A program made the translations under genes and the position numbers. A DNA stretch of 64,000 nucleotides from CAWHNT01 sp963830775 (GTDB lineage: Bacteria > Pseudomonadota > Alphaproteobacteria > Geminicoccales > Geminicoccaceae). The DNA lies in NCBI GenBank assembly GCA_963830775.1, contig CAWHNT010000047.1, positions 918,976-982,975 on the forward strand, read 5' to 3'. The notes beneath the pieces are model-generated. The model saw nothing but the letters and a program-made list of their open reading frames with translations, had not been told where the DNA came from and made no database searches. Numbering within the stretch: position 1 is the stretch's first letter; every line of letters begins with the position of its first letter. Of the stretch, positions 16,688 to 25,732 are shown in pieces.

Positions 16688-17758
16688 GTGGCCGAGTATC
16701 CGGGAACGGAGAACGAGACGCGTGTCATGCCCGGCCGGCTGCGGGAGCAGGTGGGGCGCATCTTCCAGGCGGCGGGAATGGGTGCCGAGGATGCGGACCT
16801 CTTGGCAGCCTCGCTGGTCTCGGCAGATCAGCGCGGCATCCACAGTCACGGCGTGCTGCGGGTGCCGGACTACGTGGCGAAGCTGACGGGCGACGGAGTC
16901 GACCCGCGCGGCAGGCCGAGGGTGACGAGCCAGTTGGGCGGGGCGATCGTGGTGGATGGCGGCAACGCCATGGGTCAGGTGGCGATGGGCTTCGCCATGG
17001 ACCGGGCGGTCGAGGCCGCGCGTGAGCACGGGGTGGCGTTCGCGGCGGTCGGGCACAGCAACCATGCCGGCGCCATGGACTACTGGGCCATGCGCGCCCT
17101 GCCGCACGGGATGATCGGGCTCGCCGGCACCAATGCGCTGCCGACCATGGCGCCCTGGGGTGGGCTGGACAAGCTCGTCGGCATGAACCCGCTGGCGATC
17201 GCCTTCCCCGCCGCGGAGGAGCCACCGCTCGTGCTCGACATCGCCTTCGGGATGACGGCGCATGGGCGGATCCGGGTCTACCAGCAGAAAGGGCATCCGA
17301 TCCCGGAGGGCTGGGCGGTCGACCGGGACGGCAATCCGACCACCGATCCCGCGGCCGCCATCGAAGGCCTGATCCTGCCGGCCGGCGGCTACAAGGGGAT
17401 CGGGCTCGCCGTGATGGTGGGGATGCTCTCGACCCTGCTCTGCGATGCCGGCTACGGCCTGGAGAGCGGCAACATGGAGGAGGGGGCCTTTCCGGGGCGC
17501 GACGGCCAGTTCTGCGCCGCGATCCGGGTCGACGCCTTCCGCCCGCTGGACGAGGTCCGGGCCCGGGTCGACAAGGTGAGCCGCGAGATCACGGCGAGCC
17601 GGCGCCGGCCGGGGATCGAGCGGCTCTACCCGCCGGGCCGGCTGGAAGCGGAGCTCGAGAAGCGCTACGCCACGGAAGGCATCCCGCTCAACGCCGAGAC
17701 GCTGGCGGGCATCGACAAGGCCGCCAGGAGCCTCGGCATCGAGGCCGGGCTCGCCTGA
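16688..17758 (+). CDS. Malate/L-lactate (LDH2/MDG) family dehydrogenase
   Basis: A 356-residue NAD(P)-dependent oxidoreductase of the LDH2 family, which oxidises 2-hydroxy acids such as malate, lactate, sulpholactate or ureidoglycolate. Visible are DQRGIHSHGVLRVPDYV at the N-terminus, VGHSNHAGAMDYWAMRAL, NPLAIAFPAAEEPPLVLDIA and LPAGGYKGIGLAVMVGML, all typical. GTG start at 16688 has GGGAGG 6-8 bases upstream. It is followed after 20 bases by an aldo/keto reductase gene, so the two look like an operon. A role in the terminal steps of sugar-acid catabolism is plausible. Confidence 0.88.
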   Translation: MAEYPGTENETRVMPGRLREQVGRIFQAAGMGAEDADLLAASLVSADQRGIHSHGVLRVPDYVAKLTGDGVDPRGRPRVTSQLGGAIVVDGGNAMGQVAMGFAMDRAVEAAREHGVAFAAVGHSNHAGAMDYWAMRALPHGMIGLAGTNALPTMAPWGGLDKLVGMNPLAIAFPAAEEPPLVLDIAFGMTAHGRIRVYQQKGHPIPEGWAVDRDGNPTTDPAAAIEGLILPAGGYKGIGLAVMVGMLSTLLCDAGYGLESGNMEEGAFPGRDGQFCAAIRVDAFRPLDEVRARVDKVSREITASRRRPGIERLYPPGRLEAELEKRYATEGIPLNAETLAGIDKAARSLGIEAGLA

Positions 17759-17778
17759 CAGGGGGGAGAGAGACGAGC

Positions 17779-18795
17779 ATGCTGGGTACCCGCGAGGTCG
17801 GCACCACGGGCCTGCAGATTCCGATCCTGGGGCTGGGCGGGGCACCGCTGGGCGACCTCTACCAGCTGATCCCGGAGGAGGTGGCGCAGGCCACGATCAC
17901 GGGCGCCTACGACAGCGGCGTGCGCCTCTTCGACACCGCACCGCTCTACGGCTACGGCCTCTCCGAGCACCGCTTCGGCCACGCGCTGCGCCGCTATCCG
18001 CGCGACAGCTACGTGCTGTCGACCAAGGTCGGACGCTATCTGGTGCCGAAGGCGCCCGAGCGGATCGATCGCGGCCAGTGGACCGGCGGGCTCAACATGG
18101 AGCCGGTCTACGACTACTCCTATGACGGCACGATGCGCGAGCTGGAGCAGAGCCACCAGCGGCTGGGCATCGAGCGGATCGACATCGTCTTCATCCACGA
18201 CGTCGACATCTGGACCCACGGCACGCGCGAGGCCTACGAGCAGCGCTACAAGGAGGCCCTCGAAGGCGCCTACCGGGCCCTCGCCGACCTGCGCTCGCAG
18301 GGTGTGATCAAGGCCATCGGCATGGGCATCAACGAGACCGAGCCCGCCATCCGCCTCGCCCGCGACGCCGACCCCGACATCTTCCTCCTCGCCGGCCGCT
18401 ACACCCTTCTGGAGCAGGGCGGCCTCGGCGACCTGATCCCGCTGGCCCGGGAGAAGCGCTTCTCGTTCATGCTTGGCGGCCCCTACAACTCGGGCATCCT
18501 CGCCACCGGTGCGGTGCCCGGTGCCAAGTACAACTACAAGGACGCCCCGCCCGAGATCATGGAGCGGGTGCGGAAGATCGAGGCCGTGTGCAAGCGGCAC
18601 GACGTGCCGCTGAAGGCGGCGGCGATCCAGTTCCCGCTGGGGCTGCCGGAAGTGGCGTCCATCGTGCCCGGGGCCGTGAAGCCGGAGGAGGTCGAGGACA
18701 ACGCGGCCTTGATCACGCGCCGGATCCCGGCCGCCCTTTGGGACGAGCTGAAGAGCGAGGGCTTGCTGGAGAAGGACTGTCCGGTCCCGAGTTGA
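17779..18795 (+). CDS. Aldo/keto reductase, L-fucose dehydrogenase/pyridoxal 4-dehydrogenase type
   Basis: A 338-residue AKR. The catalytic tetrad is visible: Asp in LFDTAPLYG, Tyr in APLYGYG, Lys in VLSTKVGRY and His in VFIHDVD. The characteristic GLGGAPLGDLY start and the long loop (YDYSYDGTMRELEQS) fit the clade that contains L-fucose dehydrogenase and pyridoxal 4-dehydrogenase. With the fuconolactonase-like gene at 7352 and the sugar importer, an L-fucose or related 6-deoxy-sugar oxidation is the best guess. The stop codon lies in the loop of a 10-bp inverted repeat that could end the transcript. Confidence 0.85.
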   Translation: MLGTREVGTTGLQIPILGLGGAPLGDLYQLIPEEVAQATITGAYDSGVRLFDTAPLYGYGLSEHRFGHALRRYPRDSYVLSTKVGRYLVPKAPERIDRGQWTGGLNMEPVYDYSYDGTMRELEQSHQRLGIERIDIVFIHDVDIWTHGTREAYEQRYKEALEGAYRALADLRSQGVIKAIGMGINETEPAIRLARDADPDIFLLAGRYTLLEQGGLGDLIPLAREKRFSFMLGGPYNSGILATGAVPGAKYNYKDAPPEIMERVRKIEAVCKRHDVPLKAAAIQFPLGLPEVASIVPGAVKPEEVEDNAALITRRIPAALWDELKSEGLLEKDCPVPS

Positions 18796-18806
18796 GCGGA
18801 CAGTCC
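18774..18806 (+). terminator. Hairpin spanning the AKR stop codon
   Basis: A perfect 10-bp inverted repeat (GGACTGTCCG / CGGACAGTCC) with a 13-base loop that contains the TGA stop of the AKR gene. It sits between convergent genes. No U-run follows, so intrinsic termination is uncertain; mRNA 3'-end protection is an alternative. Confidence 0.5.
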
Positions 18807-18849
18807 TCTACGGGCAGGGAACGGGCAGCTCCGGAGCAAGTCTGCTCCA

Positions 18850-20089
18850 CTACTCGCCCGCCTTCCGGTGGCCAGCCGAGCTCTCATAGACCTTCTGGCG
18901 CAGGCGATTGATGCCGCCGATCGGCTGGTGTGCTGCAAGCGAGTGCCAGGGAGTGAAGGCCAGGCGCTCGCACTGCTCTACCGCTTCAGGCGAGTCCGGC
19001 GTCTGTGGGACCGGGATGTTGATCCGGGCCACGGACCGATAGTTCTCAACCTCGTCCGCACCCCATAGAGTCGTAGCGTCCTCGATCTGCCCGCTCTCCG
19101 TCAGCTCGGCCTTGGTGCGGACCTGGATTTTAAAGTTGAAGCAAGCGGGCTCCTTGCCGTGCATGGTCTCTGTCAGCGCAGCGCGCAGATAGTCAGGCGA
19201 TGGATTGTCGGCCGTGACATCGGTGAATGCGACCTGCTCGACCTTCTGGCATGGCTCCGCGGAAACCTTCATCGCCCGATCGGGGCCGAACAGGAACGGT
19301 GCTGCACCGAAATACTGGACCTGCATCGGGTGGCGAACGGGCTGGGTCTCGATCTTCTTCTTGATGATCCCGAGAGACGTCTGTGTGCTCAGGCCATCCT
19401 CCGCGGTGAAGCCGACCCAGACATTGTCCCAATGCGGATCGTTCGCCGGCGGCAGAGGAGGCTGCGCCGGGACGGCGAAGAACGCCAGCGCGTCGGCGGC
19501 GTTCTTCGAGCGGAGCAGGACCTCGTTCAGGCGCAGATAATTACGCACATCGGGGAAGGCGAACTCCGGCGTATTGATCATCAGGAAGTCCTGATCGTGC
19601 CGGCCGCCATCCGTGTCCAGCATCTCGCCTTCGACATCCAGCACCTTGAGGGCCATGCCCCGGCTCCCATTGGTGCGGGTGCCGGTAGGACCCGGCTTCA
19701 GATCATCCTCACGCAGGGCTGCGGCGTTCGAGAAGCGGATCCAGGCTTGGTAGGTCTGGCCCGGATGGGCCAGTAGGCCGACGCGGTATTCCTCGGTCAG
19801 GTCGCTGTTGACGGTGAAGTCGGCCCTTACACAGCCGTGCGACTTGGGATGCACACCGCGCAGCAGCCTGCCCTGCTGGCTCGCATCCTCCTTGGCGCGA
19901 CGGTCCTGCAGCTTGTTGGTGATTTCCGCCAGCCGGTCGATCTGTTGGGGCTCAGCGGGCGGGACCGTCTCGAAGATGGTAGGACGCGACTTCCGCCGCG
20001 TTGCTCGGCGAGGCGGTGAGGGCCATCGAGAGCGCCGCCACAACCCGCAGGATGCAGATGTCGCCACGGGAGAGCGTTGTTGCAGACAT
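18850..20089 (-). CDS. Catalase-fold (SrpA-like) secreted protein, one-base frameshift near N-terminus
   Basis: A member of the catalase-like haem-protein group found with dihaem cytochromes. The body includes GVHPKSHGCVRADFTV, AYQAWIRFSNAA-like TYQAWIRFSNAA, GSRGMALKVLDVEGEML, QDFLMINTPEFAF and IQVRTKAELTESG. The visible ORF starts at 20067 in the wrong frame. From ATG 20089 another frame gives a signal peptide with LRVVAALSMALTASPSNAAE, and a base change near 19983 joins it to RPTIFETVPPAEP. So I extend to 20089 and infer a frameshift. Export makes sense beside the periplasmic cytochrome gene 49 bases upstream of its start. Confidence 0.8.
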
Positions 20090-20137
20090 GCTCGTCGTCC
20101 CCATTCGGTCGAGAGCCGCAGCTGGCTCCCGGCTGCC

Positions 20138-21772
20138 CTAGAGGGTCTTCAGGTACTCGATGACCGCCATCCGCTCGTCGGGCGTGAGGCCGGCCTTCGG
20201 GTAGAGGTGGCCGCCGCGTCCGTTGCCGGGCAGGCTGGTGTCGAAGCGGAACCGGCCGGGCGCCTCGTCGCTCACATAGCCGAGCCGCTGGCGGTCCAGC
20301 TCCCGCCCGCCGGTCCAGAACACCGTCCGGCGTTCCGCCACCGGCGAGAGCAGCTCGTAGACCGTCGGCACCGAGCCGTTGTGCAGGAACGGACCCGTGG
20401 CCCATGTGCCGGGCAAGGGGCTGGCCTTGAGCTGGAGCAGCCGCTCCGGCCCGTCGGGCGGGTTCTGGCGGAAGCCCTTCATGGCCGCCCGATCTGCGTC
20501 GCCGATGCTCTGGTCGTCCATCGCCCGCTCGATGATGGCATCGACCACCGGGCTGAAGTACTGGGCGACCGGTATCGGCCCGTCGGGTGGCGCCCTCGGC
20601 TCCAGGGTCGTAGCTGGGTTGGTATGGACGACGCGCTGGATGAACGAGGTGACATAGGCCGGATCGGTGCCGATTTCGCGAAAATCGGTCCGGCCGATCT
20701 TGATGAAACTTTCACCCTTGGTGTTGGTCTCTGTGGAGCGCGCGTAAGGCTGTGCGTTGTGACACTGGGCGCAGTGCCTGCCGAACAGCGACTGGCCCTC
20801 GGCCGCGAGCTTCGGGTCGATCGGCCCGAAAATATCCTCCTGCCATCGAGGCGGCTTGAGGTCGACCACCCAGCTCTCGATCGCATGCAGCTCCTTGAGC
20901 AGCACGCTCGAGGCGTACCAGCCCGGCTGCCCGCCGCTTAGGGTGGCGATGCCGAACACGCCCAGCACTTCCGCCGCATTGCGGTCGATCGGGCTCCTGG
21001 CGATCGGGATCCACTGCACCGCCTCGAGCTCGGGCGTCAGCCAAAGCTGTGGGTAGCTCGTCGGCGCGCGCCCGGCGCGCAGGTTGCGCGGCTCGCTCTG
21101 GCCGGTGACCGCCAGCGCATTGATGATCTGGTTCAGCGCATCCACCCTGCCGAAACCTGACGCGACTTCCGGACGGCGGATCGCCGCGTCAGCTGCAAGC
21201 GTTGCCTGGAAATCCTGAAGCTGCCGCTGCAGCTCCTTGGCGGCCTCTTCCGCTACGGGCTGGCCCAGGACACGAGCCGCAAATGCCTTGAATGCCGCCG
21301 CGTTGAACATGGTGCGCTGCACCGCCCTCGTGAGATCGGCGTAGAAGAGGTCGAAATCCACGCGCGCCGGTGCGCCGTCGATCCGCACCGCGCGGCCGTC
21401 GACGGTCACGCTGGCCGTATGACAGGCGGCGCAGGTCGGCCCCACATGCCGGCCGCGGCCCGGCACGTCGACCAGGTCGACGGCGAACCCGATCGGCAGT
21501 CCGCCGGGGTTCAAGGCATGGGGCCCGTCGGCGGGGATGAAGCCGTAGCGTTGCAGATTCTCGTCGTCCGCGAACCTGCCTTGGCCGTCCGGCGTCTCCA
21601 GTGCCATGAACCAGGCGTAGGGGATCATCCGCGAGCCTTGTGGGGTGAAGTAGAACAGCTCGCGGAGCTCCTTCGACCAGCCCTGATCGAGGAAGATGTC
21701 AGTCGCATTCGCTGCTGATGCCGTGGCGGTTGCCGTCCCAAGAACGACGGCGAAGTACAGGCTGCGCAGCAC
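20138..21772 (-). CDS. Dihaem c-type cytochrome of the RoxA-like / cytochrome c peroxidase group
   Basis: A 544-residue periplasmic protein: signal peptide MLRSLYFAVVLGTATATASA, then two haem-binding sites, CAACH (residues 114-118) and CAQCH (about residue 336). The family includes the rubber oxygenase RoxA and related dihaem proteins that oxidise substrates with oxygen or peroxide. The C-terminus (SLPGNGRGGHLYPKAGLTPD, AVIEYLKTL) is typical of this group. The neighbouring catalase-fold gene is a recurrent partner in other genomes to my knowledge. A role in oxidative cleavage or peroxide handling is likely, but the substrate is unknown. Confidence 0.82.
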   Translation of the reverse strand: MLRSLYFAVVLGTATATASAANATDIFLDQGWSKELRELFYFTPQGSRMIPYAWFMALETPDGQGRFADDENLQRYGFIPADGPHALNPGGLPIGFAVDLVDVPGRGRHVGPTCAACHTASVTVDGRAVRIDGAPARVDFDLFYADLTRAVQRTMFNAAAFKAFAARVLGQPVAEEAAKELQRQLQDFQATLAADAAIRRPEVASGFGRVDALNQIINALAVTGQSEPRNLRAGRAPTSYPQLWLTPELEAVQWIPIARSPIDRNAAEVLGVFGIATLSGGQPGWYASSVLLKELHAIESWVVDLKPPRWQEDIFGPIDPKLAAEGQSLFGRHCAQCHNAQPYARSTETNTKGESFIKIGRTDFREIGTDPAYVTSFIQRVVHTNPATTLEPRAPPDGPIPVAQYFSPVVDAIIERAMDDQSIGDADRAAMKGFRQNPPDGPERLLQLKASPLPGTWATGPFLHNGSVPTVYELLSPVAERRTVFWTGGRELDRQRLGYVSDEAPGRFRFDTSLPGNGRGGHLYPKAGLTPDERMAVIEYLKTL

Positions 21773-21893
21773 GGACTTCTCCTATTGCTGCAGTTATGTG
21801 GCTGCCTAATATTCTGATCGGCAGGCCATCATTAGCCTGCCTGATGCCCTAGTCTGTCTGTGACAATTCACACACTGGCCCGCCGGGAGAAAT

Positions 21894-22409
21894 TTATCCC
21901 TTCCGGGCTGCCACAGCTTTAGGTGCTGGGTTGAGCCGGCCCGTGCTGGAGGGCGGTGCCACCGCGACCTTGCTGCGCGCAAGGCTCGCCCGGAGCTCGT
22001 CGGCGTTGAAACCCGCGAACCGCGCCAACAGTTCGACATAGGTGGCGACGAACTCCGGCCCGTGCATGTCGCGGGCGAGGCCGTGGGCGCATTCGTGGAG
22101 GACGATGGCGGGGGTGCGGGCCCAGCGGGGGAGCTTGATGGCTTCGGGGGAGCCGCAGGCGTGGCGGCGGCCGCGGCCGTCGGTGACGATGGGGGCGGGG
22201 CGGTCGGCCCAGCGGAAGACCGTGGCGACCAGGGTGCGGCAGGCTTCCAGGGTCAAAGGCTGGGCGGCATGGGGGAGGACGTGGGCCGCCTCCCAGCGGT
22301 AGACCCGCGTGCGCTGGAAGTCGCGGGGCTTCTTGCGCTTGCGCTTCCTGGGCCGGGCCGGCGCCGGGACGAGCAGGAGCAGCACCCGGCGGAGACGTTC
22401 AAGGGGCAT
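21894..22409 (-). CDS. Zinc-metallopeptidase-like protein with HExxH
   Basis: A 171-residue protein from ATG 22409; an upstream in-frame ATG at 22511 is unlikely because it runs into the promoter side of the divergent gene. A very basic stretch (RPRKRKRKKPRD) is at residues 19-30. The zinc site is HECAH (105-109) with a third ligand His116 in MHGPEF, a gluzincin-like/SprT-like arrangement with short spacing. The tail (about 145-171) is disordered. The same signature occurs in phage/chromosome 'metal-dependent hydrolase' proteins; the substrate is not known. Divergent from the J-domain gene. Confidence 0.7.
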   Translation of the reverse strand: MPLERLRRVLLLLVPAPARPRKRKRKKPRDFQRTRVYRWEAAHVLPHAAQPLTLEACRTLVATVFRWADRPAPIVTDGRGRRHACGSPEAIKLPRWARTPAIVLHECAHGLARDMHGPEFVATYVELLARFAGFNADELRASLARSKVAVAPPSSTGRLNPAPKAVAARKG

Positions 22410-22522
22410 CCGAAGCTCCGGCCGTAGGTGCCTGAGTTGGCGAACTCGCGTCGCAGGTGTAGCGCCATCCGCGGCCGGCGCTATAGTCCGCGCCGTCCCC
22501 CGCCACAGCACAGAGGTTGGGC

Positions 22523-23380
22523 ATGGCCGTCGCCGGCGATCCCAGCGGCTTGTATCAGGTGCTTGGTGTTCCTCGCGGTGCCTCGCCGGACGAGATCCGG
22601 TCCGCCTTTCGCGAACGGGCCAAGCTCTACCACCCGGATGTGGGCAGCGACGCCGACGACGAGCGCTTCCGCACCTTGCGCGAGGCCTACGACGTGCTGC
22701 GCGACCCGCAGCGGCGCCTGCAGTACGATGCCGAGAGCCTGGACGCCGAGCGCCAGCGGGAGCGGGCCCGTTTCCAGGCGTTCGTCAGCCGTGGCAGTGC
22801 CGGGCTGACCCGCTCGCTCGCCGGCTACCCGCCCCTGCTCCTGATCGGCATCGCCGGTGCCCTCCTCCTGGCCTCCCTGCTGACCGGGACGCTGGCCTTT
22901 TTCGGCAGCCGGGAGACGACACGGTTGCAGCAGGAGGTGGCCCGACTCGAGGCGGAGCTGCGCGAGGCGCGCGAGGTGCCGCCGCCGCGGGCGAGCGGGG
23001 CCGGGGAAGGGGGCGAGGTGGTCTATGCCAGTGCTTTGAGCTTCCCCTCGGGCTCGGCCGAGCTCGCGGGCGAGTTCCAGTCCCGTGTCGACCGGGAGAT
23101 GAGGGAGCTGCTGCCCGCCGTGGCCGGCCTGCCGGAGGCCGCGGGGTGGCGGCTCCAGGTGGACAGCTACAGCGGGCAGGCCGCCAGCGAGGCCGGCATC
23201 GCCATCGACGCCTGGGAGCTGGCGCTGCTGCGGGTCGCCAGCGTCACCGAGTACCTGATCCAGGCGGGTGTCCCGCCGGACCGGATCGCCGTACGCTTCC
23301 TCGCCGGCTTCGCCGGGCACGAGGGCCTGGCCGGCAGCGGCAGCGATCTCGAGCTGAAGCTGATCTGCTGCGAGTCGTAG
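22523..23380 (+). CDS. J-domain / transmembrane / OmpA-MotB-like hybrid protein
   Basis: A 285-residue membrane protein with an unusual layout. Residues 8-70 are a J-domain (YQVLGVPRGASPDEIRSAFR, HPD at 37-39), which recruits and stimulates a DnaK-type Hsp70. Residues about 103-127 are one hydrophobic segment (LLLIGIAGALLLASLL). Residues 131-151 are a short coiled coil. Residues 167-285 read like an OmpA/MotB-type peptidoglycan-binding domain (LSFPSGSAELAGEFQS, WRLQVDSYSG, VTEYLIQAGVPPDRIAVRFL). The J-domain would be cytoplasmic and the C-terminus periplasmic. ATG at 22523 has AGAGG 6 bases upstream. It is followed 9 bases later by phzF. Confidence 0.8.
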   Translation: MAVAGDPSGLYQVLGVPRGASPDEIRSAFRERAKLYHPDVGSDADDERFRTLREAYDVLRDPQRRLQYDAESLDAERQRERARFQAFVSRGSAGLTRSLAGYPPLLLIGIAGALLLASLLTGTLAFFGSRETTRLQQEVARLEAELREAREVPPPRASGAGEGGEVVYASALSFPSGSAELAGEFQSRVDREMRELLPAVAGLPEAAGWRLQVDSYSGQAASEAGIAIDAWELALLRVASVTEYLIQAGVPPDRIAVRFLAGFAGHEGLAGSGSDLELKLICCES

Positions 23381-23389
23381 GGACGTCCG

Positions 23390-24286
23390 ATGGCCCGCTA
23401 CCCGTTCCTGATCGCCGATGTGTTCACCGACCGGCCCTTCGCCGGCAACCAGCTTGGGGTGGTGCTCGAGGCGGACGGTCTGGCGACGGCGCAGATGCAG
23501 GCCATCGCGGCCGAGCTGCATTTCGCGGAGACGACGTTCGTCCTGCGCCCCCGGAGCGAGGCCGAGGACGTGCAGGTGCGCATCTTCACGCCGATGAGCG
23601 AGCTGCCCTTCGCCGGGCACCCGACCGTCGGGACCGCCCTGGCGCTGGCCTGGCGCGGGCTGCTGCCGCAGGGGTGCCCTGCCGTGACGCTCGGCGAGGG
23701 AGCGGGGCCGGTCCCGGTGGACCTTCGCTACGAGGGCGGTCGCGCGGCCTGGGCCGAGTTCCGCGCACCGGCGATTGCAGCACCCGGGCGAGCCGTGGAG
23801 CCTGGGCTCTGTGCCGCAGCACTCGGCCTGGAGCCAGGCGATCTTGAGCCCGACCCAGTGATGCCGTGCGAGGTGCCGGGCGGGGTCGCGTTCGTGATGG
23901 TGCCGCTGAGGAGCCGTGCCGCGCTGGCTCGCGCGCAGGTCAAGGACCTGTCGTTCTTCGACAAGGTGGCGCCGGACTGCGTGTACCTCCTCACCCGCGA
24001 CACCGGCGAGCCCGAGACCGATCTCAGGGTCCGCATGTTCGCGCCGGTGCAGGGCATCCCGGAGGACCCGGCCACGGGCAGTGCCGCCGCTTCCCTCGCA
24101 GCCCTTCTGGGCGCTCGCGCTCCCGACGGGGTGCATCGGTGGCGGATACTCCAGGGTGCCGAGATGGGCCGCCCGAGCCGGATCGAGGCCAGCGCCAGGG
24201 TCGAGGCGGGCAAGGTCACGGAGGTGCGGGTCGCCGGTGCCGCCGTGCTGGTGGCGGAAGGCACGATCGAGGCACCGCCGGTCTAG
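23390..24286 (+). CDS. PhzF-family epimerase/isomerase
   Basis: A 298-residue protein of the diaminopimelate-epimerase-like fold. It starts FLIADVFTDRPFAGNQLGVV, has a catalytic Glu in HFAETTFVL, PFAGHPTVGTALAL, and PEDPATGSAAASLAALLG. Family members isomerise or epimerise small acids (PhzF acts in phenazine synthesis) but most genomic copies have no known substrate and there are no phenazine genes here. It lies 9 bases after the J-domain gene and is probably transcribed with it. Intact. Confidence 0.9.
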   Translation: MARYPFLIADVFTDRPFAGNQLGVVLEADGLATAQMQAIAAELHFAETTFVLRPRSEAEDVQVRIFTPMSELPFAGHPTVGTALALAWRGLLPQGCPAVTLGEGAGPVPVDLRYEGGRAAWAEFRAPAIAAPGRAVEPGLCAAALGLEPGDLEPDPVMPCEVPGGVAFVMVPLRSRAALARAQVKDLSFFDKVAPDCVYLLTRDTGEPETDLRVRMFAPVQGIPEDPATGSAAASLAALLGARAPDGVHRWRILQGAEMGRPSRIEASARVEAGKVTEVRVAGAAVLVAEGTIEAPPV

Positions 24287-24339
24287 CAGGTGCGGTTCGA
24301 TCGAGACGGCAGTCTGGAGGTCGCGAGGCGCTTTGCTGG

Positions 24340-25084
24340 TCAGGGCGCCTGAGCGCGCGGCGTCGGCTGCTCGTCGGGTGCCGCGTTCTTCAGCAGCAGC
24401 AGGACCTCGATGGCGCGGCTCTGGTAGTCGCTGAGGACCGGGGTCGAGGACGGCCGAGGCGAGCGGCGCTGTCGCCGGGGCGGCTCCGCGTCGGGAGCTG
24501 ATTCCTCAACTGGAGGAGCTTCGTCCGCCGCCACAGCGGCGTGAACCGCCGCATGCTCCTGCTGCAGCTCGCCGCGCAGGCGGCTCTCCACCCGCTGCAT
24601 CGTCCGCAGCTCGGGGTCGTCGGACGGGCGATGCGCGACGCGGCGAGGGGCTGGGCGTGCGCGGGGCTGGTGCCGGCTGCGGCCGCACGCTTGTTGGCGG
24701 CGATCACGCCGTCCGCCAGGGTGCGGGCCGGGTCCTTGCCCATCCGTTCCTGGAGCAGGATGAACATGGCCACCCGCACGTCGCCCAGGGCCGTGGCCTC
24801 CATCAGGAGGTGGCGGGCGAGCTGGGTGAGGATGCGGCGCTGCTCCTCCTCGGGCATGGCGTGCAGGGTGTTGTAGCCGTCGATGAGGGCCTTGAACTCG
24901 GGCTCGGCGACGAGGGTCTCGACGTCGGCCGGGACGCCATGCCCTCCAGCCGTGCCACCTGCTTGGGCGTGAGGCCCATGGAGAGCTTCTGGCCCATGCG
25001 GCGGTCGCGGGCCGTGACCCGGGCGAAGGGGCGGTTCAGGCCCTTGCGGGTGGCGTAGTGGGCGGTGGCGAGCATCGGGCGCAT
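24340..25084 (-). CDS. Hypothetical protein read in three frames (frameshifted)
   Basis: Three consecutive coding-looking pieces lie in different frames: MLATAHYATRKGLNRPFARV to VARLEGM (from 25084/25075), then VPADVETLVAEPEFKALIDG to RTLADGVIAANKRAAAAG (about 24950-24620), then MQRVESRLRGELQQEHAAVH to the stop at 24340 (from 24600), ending in VLSDYQSRAIEVLLLLKNAA. Frame changes are needed near 24950 and 24610. Joined, the protein would be about 245 residues, helical in the middle with a Pro/Glu-rich linker. I do not recognise the family. It is either a pseudogene or affected by sequencing error. Confidence 0.6.
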
Positions 25085-25141
25085 GCGGAACGGGATAGCG
25101 GAAACTTGGCCGCAGTACAAGGAATATAATCCGAAGACGTG

Positions 25142-25634
25142 TTAAGGCACCCTTGCATCTTTGAGACGCTGCTCCGCTGCCTGCTGCCAGGCTTCGAGCC
25201 GCGAGCGGTTGACGCCGAAGTCCCACCAGCCGAGCTCGCTCGACGCTGTAGGCGGCGAAGGTGGCGCCGCTTTCGGTCGGGAGCACGCGCACGGTGACGG
25301 TGTCGAGGAAGCCGAAAACGGCGCTGCGCTGCTGGGCCAGGATCAGCTGGCGCGTGGGATCGGTGGCGACGATCGTGGTGCGTGGGGCATCGCGCAAGGC
25401 TGCGGTCCAGGCGGCGAGGAGATCGTCGGCCGTTGCAGGGTAGGCCGGTGCCGGGCGGTCCGCCTCGGCGGCGCACGTGGCTGGCGGACAGACCAGTGCG
25501 TCGTGTGGGGCTTGGCTGCGGACAGCGCCAAGCGGATCCGGGATGGCGGCAGGGGCTGGCGGAGGTACAGGTTGCCCGTCACAGGCGGCAAGGGCCAGAA
25601 GAGCCAGGGCCAGGTGTCGTTCACGGAACGGCAT
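25142..25634 (-). CDS. DUF1499-type lipoprotein, one-base frameshift
   Basis: A small secreted lipoprotein: MPFRERHLALALLALAACDG has a lipobox (LAAC). The DUF1499 pattern follows: DDLLAAWTAALRDAPRTTIV, QRSAVFGFLDTVTVRVLP, then FAAYS. An apparent extra G near 25247 shifts the frame; in the restored frame it continues SSELGWWDFGVNRSRLEAW and ends QRLKDARVP at TAA 25142-25144. Repaired length is about 163 residues, normal. DUF1499 proteins have no established function; they are envelope-associated. Confidence 0.7.
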
Positions 25635-25732
25635 GCCAACACCGCGCAGGTTGTGTTCTAAGGATAGAACGCTCGCCTGAACGGTGTAGTTCTGTGGCTC
25701 GAGCGAGGCGAATCGGATCGGATCGGAGCTTC

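Noticed and set aside
22410..22511. N-terminal extension of the metallopeptidase gene to ATG 22511
   Set aside because: It would overlap the promoter and ribosome-site area of the divergent J-domain gene, and the added sequence is basic and unlike a domain.
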